From: Bog-257 sp963834135
GTDB taxonomy: Bacteria; Acidobacteriota; Terriglobia; Terriglobales; Acidobacteriaceae
Assembly (NCBI GenBank): GCA_963834135.1
Contig: CAWIAN010000005.1
Location: 434,001-498,000 of the forward strand
DNA length: 64,000 nucleotides
Direction of reading: 5' to 3'
A program made the translations under genes and the position numbers. Below the pieces are notes generated by a model. The model was not told where the DNA came from and ran no database searches. It saw only the letters and a list, made by a program, of their open reading frames with translations. Within the stretch, counting starts at the first letter, position 1. Every line of letters starts with the position of its first letter. Below are positions 1 to 7,752 of the stretch, piece after piece.

Positions 1-416
1 TTTTCGCCGATCACGCCGATCACGGTCATCTCCGCCAGCGCCGAGCGCGGCACGAAGATCCTCTGCGTATTGGCCTGGGTGTCGGGCGGAATGATCGAAA
101 AGCCGTCGGAGCCCTCCTGCAACAGATCGTTTGGCATCATGCCTTCGATGACTTCGTTGTCGCGAAAGCGCAGCCGCACCCAAAGTCCCTCCATACGCGG
201 TCGCGAGGTGAAGGTCTTCCGGGTCAGCGTCTCGGTGTCGCCCAGCTCGCGCACGAAGTACACACCCTTCACGTCCCGGAGGTCCAGGGTGACGACATTG
301 CCGGCGGTATTCATCAGCTCGAGCTTGCCGTCCGACACAAAGGCGTCGCTGACATACCCGTTGACGGTGTCGCGGTCCATCTTGCGGACGATGACCTTTT
401 TGTGGGTCGTGGCCAT
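1..416 (-). CDS. conserved hypothetical protein (partial, C-terminus beyond the window)
   Basis: An open frame runs leftwards from the ATG at 416-414 to the window edge without a stop (138 codons visible). The product starts MATTHKKVIVRKMDRDT and is a compact mix of beta-strand-like segments (KLELMNTAGNVVTLDLRDVK, EGLWVRLRFRDNEVIEGMMP). There is no signal peptide or membrane segment. It resembles a small conserved protein common in Terriglobia, which I recall as DUF6982; that number is from memory. No catalytic motif is visible and the function is unknown. The opposite-strand frame at 70-441 is its shadow. It is divergent from the nucleotidyltransferase gene at 724. Confidence 0.75.
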   Translation of the reverse strand, partial: MATTHKKVIVRKMDRDTVNGYVSDAFVSDGKLELMNTAGNVVTLDLRDVKGVYFVRELGDTETLTRKTFTSRPRMEGLWVRLRFRDNEVIEGMMPNDLLQEGSDGFSIIPPDTQANTQRIFVPRSALAEMTVIGVIGE

Positions 417-723
417 AGCTGGTTCGGAGCTGCAGGGCTAACCCCGATTGTCGCACTTTTACTGGAAATATGCCCCTTAGAAGGTACTCTGTAGCCAAAT
501 CGTCAACCTTGTGTTATTGTTCGCTTTGCAGCGGCCGAGGTGCAGACCTGCCCTAAGTTCTGTCGTAAGAGCGAGTTGCAGATTTCCACAGCGACTTGTT
601 GGCAGTGAGACGTGGGAAATACGCTCGCCCCAGGCGAGGAGCAGGCAGCCGGGTTTGCGGTCGAGGCGTCCTCCTCAGGATCCGTTCATCTTCGAGTTAT
701 TGCCTTTAGAGTCATAAATTTAG
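417..723. other. intergenic region between divergent genes
   Basis: This 307-bp stretch separates the divergent genes starting at 416 (-) and 724 (+). I see no convincing gene. It contains a short perfect hairpin at 624-638 (six-base stem CTCGCC/GGCGAG, three-base loop). Promoters for both neighbours presumably lie here, but none is clear enough to call. The gene at 724 has no obvious Shine-Dalgarno sequence. Confidence 0.5.
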
Positions 724-2406
724 ATGGCAGACTACATCTATAGCATGGAAACCCGGCTCACACCGGATCAGCAAAGTGGTGTGAACCTGGTACAAGAAAT
801 CGCCCGCCGCGCCGGCCTGAATCTGTATCTCACCGGCGGCACCATTCGCGACCTGATCACCGGCTTTCCCATCCGCGACATCGATCTCAGCATCCAGGGC
901 AATCCTCTTAAGTTGCAGAAAGAATTGGAGAAGTCCGGGATTTCGACCCAAGGTGTGGACGAAGACCTGCGGACGCTCCAGTTGCTGATGCCGGGGAATG
1001 TGCGCGCCGAGCTCAACATGACGCGCGCCGAGGTCTATGACAAGCCCGGCAAGGCGCCGGTGGTTACGCCCGCCACCATCAACGAAGACCTGCGCCGCCG
1101 CGACTTCACGGTCAACGCCATGGCGCTTTCGTTGAATCCTGGCTCACGCGGCTTGCTGCTGGACCCGTTCAATGGCATCGCCGACATCGAAGCGAAGGTG
1201 CTGCGCATCCTGCACAACTACGCCTTCCTGGAAGAGCCGGTTCGCCTGATGCGGGCTACGCGATTGAGCGCGCGCTTTCATTGGCCGCTCGAAGAGCGCA
1301 CCCAGGCGCGCTACGACGCAGCGAAAGAAAATAATTACATTGAATATCTGAACAAGCGCATGATCGGCTACGAGCTGGAGCAGGTGGCGCACGAGGAAGA
1401 TCCCGTGCATATCATGCGCGCGCTCGAACGCGAAGGCTGGTTGAAGATCCTGCATCCGCACTGGACGATGGCGAAGGTCGAGTCCAGTGACGTAGGCCAC
1501 GTCGTGAAGGTGCGCCAGCAGATGAACGAACTGGGCTACCTGATTGAGACCGGGCCGATTGCAATGTACTTCCTCACCCGGAAGATGAGCGACAAGGATG
1601 TTTCGGACATCCAGCGCATGATTCCGCGGCGCGATTTCGTGGACAAGTGGAAGCACCTGGAGAGCGGTGCCCACGACCTGGCGAAGAAGCTGACCGGAAA
1701 GGAAGCCGGCACGACATCGGGCGCCTGGAAGGTTTTGACGCAGGCTACGCCGGAGAATATTCTCTTCCTCACGCTGACCACGCGGCAGCAGGCGGTCGAT
1801 CAAAAGATCAAGAACTTCTTCGGAAAGTGGCGGCAGGTCAAAGAGAAATTGCCGTTTCCCGAGATGGCGGAGATGCGCATCACGCCGCAGCTTCCGGAGT
1901 ATCCGGAGCTTATGGAGAAGGCGTTCCTGCTGCTTCTCGATGGCAAGCTGCGCTCGCATACTGAGATTGTCAACTTCCTGAAGCCGTATGAGCCGCCTCC
2001 GCCTCCGCCTCCACCGGCGCCGAAGCGCGGACGCGGAAAGGCCGCAGCGGCTGCGGCAGCACCGGGCGGAGAAACGCCTGCTCCGGCGAAGCGTGGGCGT
2101 AAGCCCAAGGGCGCAGTTCCCGCAACGGCACCCGTCCCTCCAGTTTCAGTACCGGCGCCTGCGGCCGAGGCCGCGAAGCCTGTGGCGAAAGTTGAGCCGA
2201 AGCCGGCGAAGACTGCCGCGAAATCGGCGCCGGCAAAAGCCGAGAAGAAAGCGGCACCCCCGGCGAAGGCGGCCGCAAAGAAAGCGCCTCCGAAGCCAGT
2301 GAAGAAGCAGGCGAAGCCGGCAGTGAAGAAGGCTTCGGCAAAAAAGGCTGCCCCCGCGAAGAAGGCTGCCAAGAAAGCGGCGCCGAAGAAGGCGAAGAAG
2401 CGGTAG
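724..2406 (+). CDS. CCA-adding enzyme / poly(A) polymerase-like nucleotidyltransferase with a basic histone-H1-like tail
   Basis: The N-terminal ~200 residues are a class II tRNA nucleotidyltransferase/PcnB-like head: YLTGGTIRDLITG at about 36-48, then the metal-binding pair in RDIDL (D52, D54) and the RRRDFTVNAMA motif typical of the family. These enzymes add CCA to tRNA 3' ends or poly(A) to RNA; which applies here cannot be decided from sequence. Residues ~200-420 are helical body. From ~422 to 560 the protein turns into a proline run followed by Ala/Lys/Pro-rich repeats with AT-hook-like KRGRGK and KRGRKPKG and many KKA/AAKK units, as in bacterial histone-H1-like tails. Such a tail is not part of the core family and suggests added nucleic-acid binding. 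The start is the first ATG; a second in-frame ATG lies 21 bp on. Confidence 0.85.
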   Translation: MADYIYSMETRLTPDQQSGVNLVQEIARRAGLNLYLTGGTIRDLITGFPIRDIDLSIQGNPLKLQKELEKSGISTQGVDEDLRTLQLLMPGNVRAELNMTRAEVYDKPGKAPVVTPATINEDLRRRDFTVNAMALSLNPGSRGLLLDPFNGIADIEAKVLRILHNYAFLEEPVRLMRATRLSARFHWPLEERTQARYDAAKENNYIEYLNKRMIGYELEQVAHEEDPVHIMRALEREGWLKILHPHWTMAKVESSDVGHVVKVRQQMNELGYLIETGPIAMYFLTRKMSDKDVSDIQRMIPRRDFVDKWKHLESGAHDLAKKLTGKEAGTTSGAWKVLTQATPENILFLTLTTRQQAVDQKIKNFFGKWRQVKEKLPFPEMAEMRITPQLPEYPELMEKAFLLLLDGKLRSHTEIVNFLKPYEPPPPPPPPAPKRGRGKAAAAAAAPGGETPAPAKRGRKPKGAVPATAPVPPVSVPAPAAEAAKPVAKVEPKPAKTAAKSAPAKAEKKAAPPAKAAAKKAPPKPVKKQAKPAVKKASAKKAAPAKKAAKKAAPKKAKKR

Positions 2407-2597
2407 CGGTTCGGGTGGTGCAGGCTTTTGGGGCAGCGCTCGCACCGCCTATTCTTGGTTCGAATCGGCTGCAGCCGACGGCACTGGCACCCCACGGCGG
2501 AATTCTTCTACTCAGCAGGCATCTTTTCGCCTTCGGCGCGAAACCAACCACATAACCCGGAGTCTGGCCTTGGGCCGGGAGACATGATGGTGCGCTT

Positions 2598-2969
2598 ATG
2601 AAAGCTATTCTTTTTGTCGACGACCATGAGGTTCTGGCGCGGTTGAGCTGCGAGATCCTTGAGATGCAGGGTTATCGCGCGGTCAGCGCCTACAACGCAC
2701 AGGACGCTCTGGACAAGTTTCATCGCGAAAAGTTCGACATCCTGGTGACCGATTTCCGCATGGACGGAATGAACGGCCTGGAATTGGCGCGCCAGATCCA
2801 CACTACCAATCCCGAAGTTCCCGTCATCATCGTCACCGGCTACGGACACGTGGACGGCGGCAAGGACGTCAGCGCCTGCCTGCAGAAGGAACAGATGTTT
2901 CCTGCGCTGATCGACAAGATCAAAACCTACCTGGGGGATGGCGAGGCCTCGCGGCTCAAGACCGCGTAG
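2598..2969 (+). CDS. single-domain response regulator (receiver only)
   Basis: This 123-residue protein is a stand-alone CheY-like receiver domain. The acidic pair D8/D9 lies in ILFVDDHE, the phospho-acceptor is D52 in ILVTDFRMDGMNG, the switch threonine is in IIVTGYG, and a lysine (CLQKEQ) stands at the usual end-of-beta5 position. There is no DNA-binding or enzymatic output domain, so it probably acts by protein contact. No histidine kinase is adjacent. A five-codon frame (ATG at 2584, stop TGA 2599-2601) overlaps the start codon, which could couple translation; the Shine-Dalgarno-like GGGAGA at 2577-2582 sits better for that mini-frame than for 2598. Confidence 0.85.
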   Translation: MKAILFVDDHEVLARLSCEILEMQGYRAVSAYNAQDALDKFHREKFDILVTDFRMDGMNGLELARQIHTTNPEVPVIIVTGYGHVDGGKDVSACLQKEQMFPALIDKIKTYLGDGEASRLKTA

Positions 2970-3008
2970 TAATTAAGACCGCGTAGTAACAAGACCGCGT
3001 AAAGTAAC
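2958..3008. repeat. three tandem copies of a 16-18-bp unit at the end of the receiver gene
   Basis: AAGACCGCGTAGTAAT-type units lie head to tail at 2958-2974, 2975-2990 and 2991-3008. The first copy contains the last codons and stop of the receiver gene, so the 3' end of the gene has been triplicated, most simply by replication slippage. Confidence 0.8.
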
Positions 3009-3020
3009 GGCTATTTAAGT

Positions 3021-3077
3021 TTGTCATCCTGAGCGAAGTGAGGCAAGCGCAGCGAGCCGAACGCAGTCGAAGGACCC
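3021..3077. repeat. dispersed intergenic repeat of the TGTCATCCTGAGCG type
   Basis: The segment begins TTGTCATCCTGAGCGAAG and ends GCAGTCGAAGGACCCC. I recognise this as a short noncoding sequence recurring in intergenic DNA of many bacterial genomes, Acidobacteria included. Only one copy is seen in this window, so the repeat call rests on recall and not on an internal match. Confidence 0.5.
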
Positions 3078-3164
3078 CTACCCTAAGAACACCTCGCCCT
3101 TTGGTTATCTTGACTCAGACATCAGACAGCGTGGAAGAGACGCGGTTTACCATTTTCCCCTTGC

Positions 3165-3179
3165 TACACTGATTCCGTG
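3165..3179 (+). promoter_or_regulatory. -10 hexamer TACACT six bases before a GTG start (leaderless promoter candidate)
   Basis: TACACT at 3165-3170 is followed by exactly six bases and the GTG start of the deacetylase gene. Transcription normally begins about seven bases past the -10 box, which places +1 on the start codon. There is no Shine-Dalgarno sequence. The same geometry occurs at 8840, 19595 and 51853. No good -35 box is visible. Confidence 0.5.
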
Positions 3180-4058
3180 CGACGGCTGATCATCAATGCC
3201 GACGATTTCGGCCTGACTGCGGGCGTCAATCGCGCGATTGCGGAATCGCATCAGCGCGGCGTGGTTACTTCGACGACCCTGATGGCGAATTCGCAGGCCT
3301 TCAAAGGCGCGGTCGACATCGCGCGTGCCGTGAACGGAAACCCCCTGAGCGTCGGATGTCACATTGTCCTGCTGGATGGCGAGCCCCTGCTGCCGGCCGA
3401 CAAAGTTCCGACACTTCTCCAGCCGGGTAACGGAAGCCATCGTTTTCGCGAGAGCCTCAACGACTTCGTCATCGCGTCGTTCCGCCATAAGTTGAATCCC
3501 GCTGAGATCGAGGCGGAAGCTTCGGCTCAGATCGATCGCATCCAGGCGGCCGGCATCGCTCCGTCACACTTCGACACGCACAAGCATGCGCACATGTTTC
3601 CCGCGGTGCTTCGCCCGTTGCTGCGGGCGGCAAAATCGCGCGGTGTGAAGGCAGTACGCAATCCCTTTGGACAGGTGTGGCCGCTTCCGCTGGCCAGCCT
3701 GCTGCGGACCCGGCAGGTATGGAAGCGGTTCGCTCAACTCAACGTGCTGCGCAACTATGCGAGTAACTTTCGACGAGAGGTCGAAGCCCATGGCTTGCGC
3801 ACTACGGATGGCTCGCTCGGAGTCCTCGCCACCGGCGTTCTCGACCTGAAGCTCTTTACCGCCATCATCGACGGCATTCCCCAGGGCACCTGGGAATTCG
3901 TGTGTCATCCCGGTTACAACGATGCCGAACTGGACAGCGTGCATACCCGCCTGCGGCAGTCGCGCGAGCAGGAGCTGTCGCTGCTGACGTCGCCCGAAGC
4001 GAAGGAATTGTTGCGGCGGCGTGGCGTCCAACTGATGAGCTATCACGAGCTAGGGTAG
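3177..4058 (+). CDS. ChbG/HpnK (YdjC) family carbohydrate deacetylase
   Basis: The 293-residue product has the family hallmarks: LIINADDFGLTAGVN at the N-terminus with the catalytic/metal aspartates D9-D10, VGCHIVLLDGEPLLP, and the histidine cluster HFDTHKHAHMFP. These are metal-dependent TIM-barrel hydrolases that remove N-acetyl groups from sugars (ChbG) or act in hopanoid side-chain assembly (HpnK). N-terminal similarity is closer to HpnK as I recall it, but no hopanoid genes are nearby, so the substrate is open. The GTG start at 3177 fits the conserved N-terminus exactly and lies six bases after a -10-like TACACT. It ends in a short hairpin region. Confidence 0.85.
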   Translation: MRRLIINADDFGLTAGVNRAIAESHQRGVVTSTTLMANSQAFKGAVDIARAVNGNPLSVGCHIVLLDGEPLLPADKVPTLLQPGNGSHRFRESLNDFVIASFRHKLNPAEIEAEASAQIDRIQAAGIAPSHFDTHKHAHMFPAVLRPLLRAAKSRGVKAVRNPFGQVWPLPLASLLRTRQVWKRFAQLNVLRNYASNFRREVEAHGLRTTDGSLGVLATGVLDLKLFTAIIDGIPQGTWEFVCHPGYNDAELDSVHTRLRQSREQELSLLTSPEAKELLRRRGVQLMSYHELG

Positions 4059-4080
4059 TGCTGGCCAATGGTAGGCTCGT

Positions 4081-4094
4081 CGGACTGAAGTCCG
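4081..4094. repeat. short hairpin with TGAA loop
   Basis: A five-base-pair stem CGGAC/GTCCG closes on the tetraloop TGAA, 22 bp after the deacetylase stop. Similar stem-TGAA-stem units occur at 17947-17962 and 17991-18006. They may be members of a REP-like family or weak terminators. Confidence 0.45.
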
Positions 4095-4134
4095 CCTCGC
4101 CGAAGTCGAGAATAAAGAGCTTATCGGCACGGCT

Positions 4135-4210
4135 AAAGCCCTGCCCTGACGCAAAGCTCACGTCGAGAGGTTTCAGCAGTCTGTGAAAGCCATGCCCTGA
4201 CACAACCGCT
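4135..4210. repeat. imperfect direct repeat between genes
   Basis: AAAGCCCTGCCCTGACGCAA at 4135-4154 recurs as AAAGCCATGCCCTGACACAA at 4186-4205, 51 bp apart. No gene is apparent in the surrounding 242-bp gap. The unit looks like degenerate intergenic repeat DNA. Confidence 0.5.
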
Positions 4211-4300
4211 CGCAATCGAGTTTGCAGCAGCCTGCTGGTCCTCTCGCGATACAATAAGTGTCCCACCATTTCCCAGCAATGCCCGGGGATCTGATCGCTC

Positions 4301-5722
4301 ATGAATCCACTGGTACGTTCGCAGGCCGAGTACGAAGCTGTGTTCGAGCGCATCACGCGCCTGTCGCTGAAATACTTGGCGAGCATTCCCGATCGTCCGA
4401 GCTTTCCTAATGTCACCGGAAGCGACACGCAGGCGTGGTTCGCGCGGGAATTGCCGGAGTACGGAATCGGGGATGCGGCGCTCGACGACCTGGCGAGGGT
4501 AATCGACGGTTGCCGTCCGAACAGCCCGCGATTCTTTGGATACGTCTTCGGATCGGGTGAACCCATCGCCGCTGCCGCCGATCTGCTGGCCAGCGTGCTG
4601 AACCAAAACACCACGGCGTGGCGTTCGGGACCGTCGGCAGTCACAATCGAGCGCACAGTTGTCGGTTGGCTGGCTGAAGCCGTTGGCTGCGAAGGCTTCA
4701 GCGGCAGCCTGACTGGCGGAGGATCGCCGGCAAATCTGATGGCGTTGGCAATGGCGCGAGAATCCCGGCTACCTGCGAATGAACACGGGGTTCGTCCGGG
4801 CGGAACGGTCTACGCATCGGAGCAGGTTCACATGTCGATTCCAAAGGCCGTTGCGCTGCTCGGCATCGGCCGCGACAACCTGCGGCTGATTGCGTGCGAT
4901 GACCAGTTCCGGATGCGCGCGGATGAACTGCGAAAGGCAATCTCAAGTGATGCCGCCGCAGGGCTGACGCCGATCGCGATCGTTGGATCTGCCGGAACAG
5001 TCAACACCGGCAGCATCGATCCGTTGCAGGAGCTGGCTGCAATCGCGCGCACATATCGCGCCTGGTTCCACGTCGACGGAGCCTACGGGGCGCTGGCCTC
5101 GATCGCCGAGCCGCAAAAGTTTGCCGGCCTGAGCGATGCCAACTCGCTTTCGCTCGATCCGCACAAGTGGCTGTACCAGCCGCTGGATTGCGGCTGCCTG
5201 CTTTATCGTCATCCTGCCGCCGCTCGCGAGGCATTTGCGCATACGGGCGATTACGCCAAGTCTCTTTTGGAAGATCCGGTCGAGAGCTTCGCGTTCTTTG
5301 AGGAGTCGGTAGAACTGTCGCGGCGCTTCCGCGCACTGAAACTGTGGTTGTCACTGCGCTATCACGGGCTGGAAAACTTTCGTGAGGCGGTCCGCAATGA
5401 TCTGCAAAATGCACAGCTGCTGGCTCAGTTGATTGAGAGCGAAGATCAGCTCGAGGTGCTGGCCCCGGTTGCGCTGAGTGCAGTTTGTTTCAGATATGTT
5501 GCACAGCGTGGCACCGTAAGCGATCTTGACAAGCTGAATCAGGAGATTTTGCAGCGCGTTGTGCGTAGGGGCAAGGTATTCTTATCCAACGCAAGTATTC
5601 AGGGTAAGTTCGCCCTGCGTGCATGTTTTGTGAATCACCGCACTACGCCGGACGATGTGTCGCAGATTGTCAATGAAGTCATCGCGGCGGGCAGGGAACT
5701 GGTAAGCGGGGCCGAGTCGTAG
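4301..5722 (+). CDS. PLP-dependent group II decarboxylase (aromatic-L-amino-acid decarboxylase type)
   Basis: This 473-residue fold-type I PLP enzyme shows SLTGGGSPANLMAL (cofactor phosphate region), WFHVDGAYGA (the Asp contacting the pyridine nitrogen) and SLDPHKWLYQPLDCG with the Schiff-base lysine at K289. The family decarboxylates aromatic amino acids, histidine or glutamate; the substrate cannot be read here. A -10-like TACAAT at 4250-4255 would give a leader of about 40 bases. The stop is followed after one base by the GHMP kinase ATG, and that gene overlaps the CPBP protease gene, so the three form one translationally coupled operon. Confidence 0.85.
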   Translation: MNPLVRSQAEYEAVFERITRLSLKYLASIPDRPSFPNVTGSDTQAWFARELPEYGIGDAALDDLARVIDGCRPNSPRFFGYVFGSGEPIAAAADLLASVLNQNTTAWRSGPSAVTIERTVVGWLAEAVGCEGFSGSLTGGGSPANLMALAMARESRLPANEHGVRPGGTVYASEQVHMSIPKAVALLGIGRDNLRLIACDDQFRMRADELRKAISSDAAAGLTPIAIVGSAGTVNTGSIDPLQELAAIARTYRAWFHVDGAYGALASIAEPQKFAGLSDANSLSLDPHKWLYQPLDCGCLLYRHPAAAREAFAHTGDYAKSLLEDPVESFAFFEESVELSRRFRALKLWLSLRYHGLENFREAVRNDLQNAQLLAQLIESEDQLEVLAPVALSAVCFRYVAQRGTVSDLDKLNQEILQRVVRRGKVFLSNASIQGKFALRACFVNHRTTPDDVSQIVNEVIAAGRELVSGAES

Positions 5723-5723
5723 G

Positions 5724-6791
5724 ATGCATTCCTTTGCGAAATTCCTATCGCACGTGGGCGAGGAGACGATCGTCGCCACGGCGCCGTGCCGCGCAGATCT
5801 GGCCGGAGGCACAATCGATATTTGGCCGCTCTACTTGTTTCATCCCGGAGCGGTGAGCGTGAACATCGCGCTGGGAATTTTGACCGGTTGCAAAATTACT
5901 CCGCACGAGGGCCGCGAGATTTTTCTGAAGTCGCATGACACCGGGCGCGAGCAGCGATTCGCCAGCCTGGATGAGTTGCTGACCGCGAGATCGTACATCC
6001 ATGGGTTGGCGGCGTTCCTGGTCCGGTTTTTTAAGCCGCAAAAGGGCTTCACACTGGAGACCCATTCGGAGTCGCCGGCCGGCGCGGGAATCTCGGGAAG
6101 CTCGGCGCTGATGATCGCCACCAGCGCGGCGCTGGCGCGCTTCAGTGAACGTGAGATCGAGATCGAGCAGCTCCGGGTGATCGCGCAAAACGTCGAGGCA
6201 CAGCTGATCAAAGTGCCGACCGGCTGTCAGGATTATTACCCCGCAATGTATGGCGGAGTCAGCGCGATCCATTTGAATGTCGACGGAGTGTTGCGCGAGA
6301 AGATTCCGGTTTCGCTGGACGAAGTGAATCAGCGCTTCGTGTTGTTTTACACCGGCGCGCCGCGGCAGTCGGGGATTAACAACTGGGAAGTGTTTAAGCA
6401 ACACATCAACGGCGACAAGCAGGTGATTCAGAACTTCACCGAGATCTCGCGCATTGCCCAGGCCATGCGTCAGGCTCTGGCGGCCGGAGCGTGGGACGAG
6501 GTGGAAAGACTGATCCGTGAGGAGTGGAAGTTGCGCCGAACGAACGCGCCCGGCATCAGCACCGAATTAATTGATAAGCTGATTGCAGTGGCAATGGCAA
6601 ACGGCGCCCGGGCAGCCAAAGTGTGCGGCGCGGGCGGAGGCGGCTGCGTCATTGTATTGATTGAGAAGGGCGCTCGCGAAAAGGTGGAAGCTGCTATTCG
6701 CGAGCACGGCGGTCAGCCGTTGAATTTTCAGGTTGCGGCCGAGGGTCTGCAATTTCACTCGGCGACGAAGGGGCAAACGGCCAGGGTATGA
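5724..6791 (+). CDS. GHMP-family sugar kinase
   Basis: The product (355 residues) has the three GHMP motifs: ATAPCRADLAGGTID near the N-terminus, the glycine/serine-rich ATP loop SPAGAGISGSSAL at 117-129, and KVCGAGGGGCVIVL near the C-terminus. Overall it resembles heptose-7-phosphate kinase (HddA) and L-fucose kinase-like proteins more than homoserine or mevalonate kinases, so a sugar substrate is likely but unproven. It begins one base after the decarboxylase stop, and its TGA overlaps the next ATG. No other heptose-pathway gene is nearby. Confidence 0.8.
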   Translation: MHSFAKFLSHVGEETIVATAPCRADLAGGTIDIWPLYLFHPGAVSVNIALGILTGCKITPHEGREIFLKSHDTGREQRFASLDELLTARSYIHGLAAFLVRFFKPQKGFTLETHSESPAGAGISGSSALMIATSAALARFSEREIEIEQLRVIAQNVEAQLIKVPTGCQDYYPAMYGGVSAIHLNVDGVLREKIPVSLDEVNQRFVLFYTGAPRQSGINNWEVFKQHINGDKQVIQNFTEISRIAQAMRQALAAGAWDEVERLIREEWKLRRTNAPGISTELIDKLIAVAMANGARAAKVCGAGGGGCVIVLIEKGAREKVEAAIREHGGQPLNFQVAAEGLQFHSATKGQTARV

Positions 6792-7702
6792 GCATGTTCA
6801 CCGACGATAAGGGAAAACTACAGCCGTTGTGGGCGTCCGTGTTTTCTCTTCTGCTATCCGCCGTGGCATTCTTCATCTCCGGCAACATTGCGACTGAAGC
6901 CGCCGAGCAACATCCCTTCCGCGTCGAATTCATCTTCCGTCCGTTGTGGGCACTTTTACTACTTGGCATTTTTATCTGGCTGCTGACGGTAGCTGATCAC
7001 GTTGAAGATCATCGCATCGCGGCTCAAGGTCTGCCGAGGGTAAAGGGTTGGCTGAAGCAGTTCGTGCTTGGAATCTTACTGGGATGTGTGCTGACAGCGG
7101 TTGCGGTCGCGCCTATCTATTTTCTTGGCCACTTTCGCACCGTCAACCTGATGGCATTGCGGCTGATTCCGAACCTGGCTGCCGTGGTTCTAGCTTTGTT
7201 ATGCGGCGCCCTGGCGGAAGAGTTGATGTTCCGCGGCTATCCCTTCCAACACATGGAGAAGGCGATTGGCGCGGTGCCGGCAGTTATTGTTTTTTCGGGT
7301 ATTTATGGCGTGTTGCACTTCCTGAATCCCGGCCCCGGGCTATGGAGCATTGCAAACACCATCATGATCGGCATTCTGCTGTCGATCGCCTATCTGCGGA
7401 CGCGCGCTCTATGGCTGCCCTGGGGAATCCACTTCGGCTGGAACATGACACTGGGGTTGCTGCTGGGCCTGCCACTCAGCGGCTTCCGCAACTACAACCT
7501 GCTGCGTTACACCCAGGCTTATGGCCCGACGTGGATGACCGGCGGGAAGTATGGCGTGGAGGCGAGCATGACGGGGGCGGGGGCGATCGTCGTCGGATTG
7601 ATCCTGGTTTCCGTTTTGCCCTTTCGCAAGCTGCCGCAACCCGAGATCCACGTCACTGCCGAGCCAGCTCTGCACGATAGTCTCTCCGGCATTAAATCGT
7701 AG
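6788..7702 (+). CDS. CPBP-family intramembrane metalloprotease (CAAX/Rce1-like)
   Basis: A polytopic membrane protein of 304 residues. The signature EExxxR is at E144-E145...R149 (AEELMFRGYPF), followed by the histidine motifs YGVLHFLNPG and GIHFGWN, as in the bacterial CPBP/Abi family. Around seven hydrophobic segments are visible. Members cleave or process membrane substrates; several are immunity or signalling proteins. The ATG overlaps the GHMP kinase stop (ATGA at 6788-6791), so it is translated with the decarboxylase and kinase. Its link to those two enzymes is not understood. Confidence 0.85.
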   Translation: MSMFTDDKGKLQPLWASVFSLLLSAVAFFISGNIATEAAEQHPFRVEFIFRPLWALLLLGIFIWLLTVADHVEDHRIAAQGLPRVKGWLKQFVLGILLGCVLTAVAVAPIYFLGHFRTVNLMALRLIPNLAAVVLALLCGALAEELMFRGYPFQHMEKAIGAVPAVIVFSGIYGVLHFLNPGPGLWSIANTIMIGILLSIAYLRTRALWLPWGIHFGWNMTLGLLLGLPLSGFRNYNLLRYTQAYGPTWMTGGKYGVEASMTGAGAIVVGLILVSVLPFRKLPQPEIHVTAEPALHDSLSGIKS

Positions 7703-7752
7703 ACCTGTCCGGCGGGCCGGTCTGGGCATATAATCACCGCAACGGGTTCTCC

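Noticed and set aside
1144..1959. 271-codon minus-strand frame opposite the nucleotidyltransferase
   Set aside because: Shadow of a real gene; composition is Arg/His/Leu-rich with no motif.
1800..2551. Long minus-strand frames opposite the basic tail (F/A/G-rich, L/R-rich)
   Set aside because: They are mirror translations of the Lys/Ala/Pro codons of the plus-strand gene.
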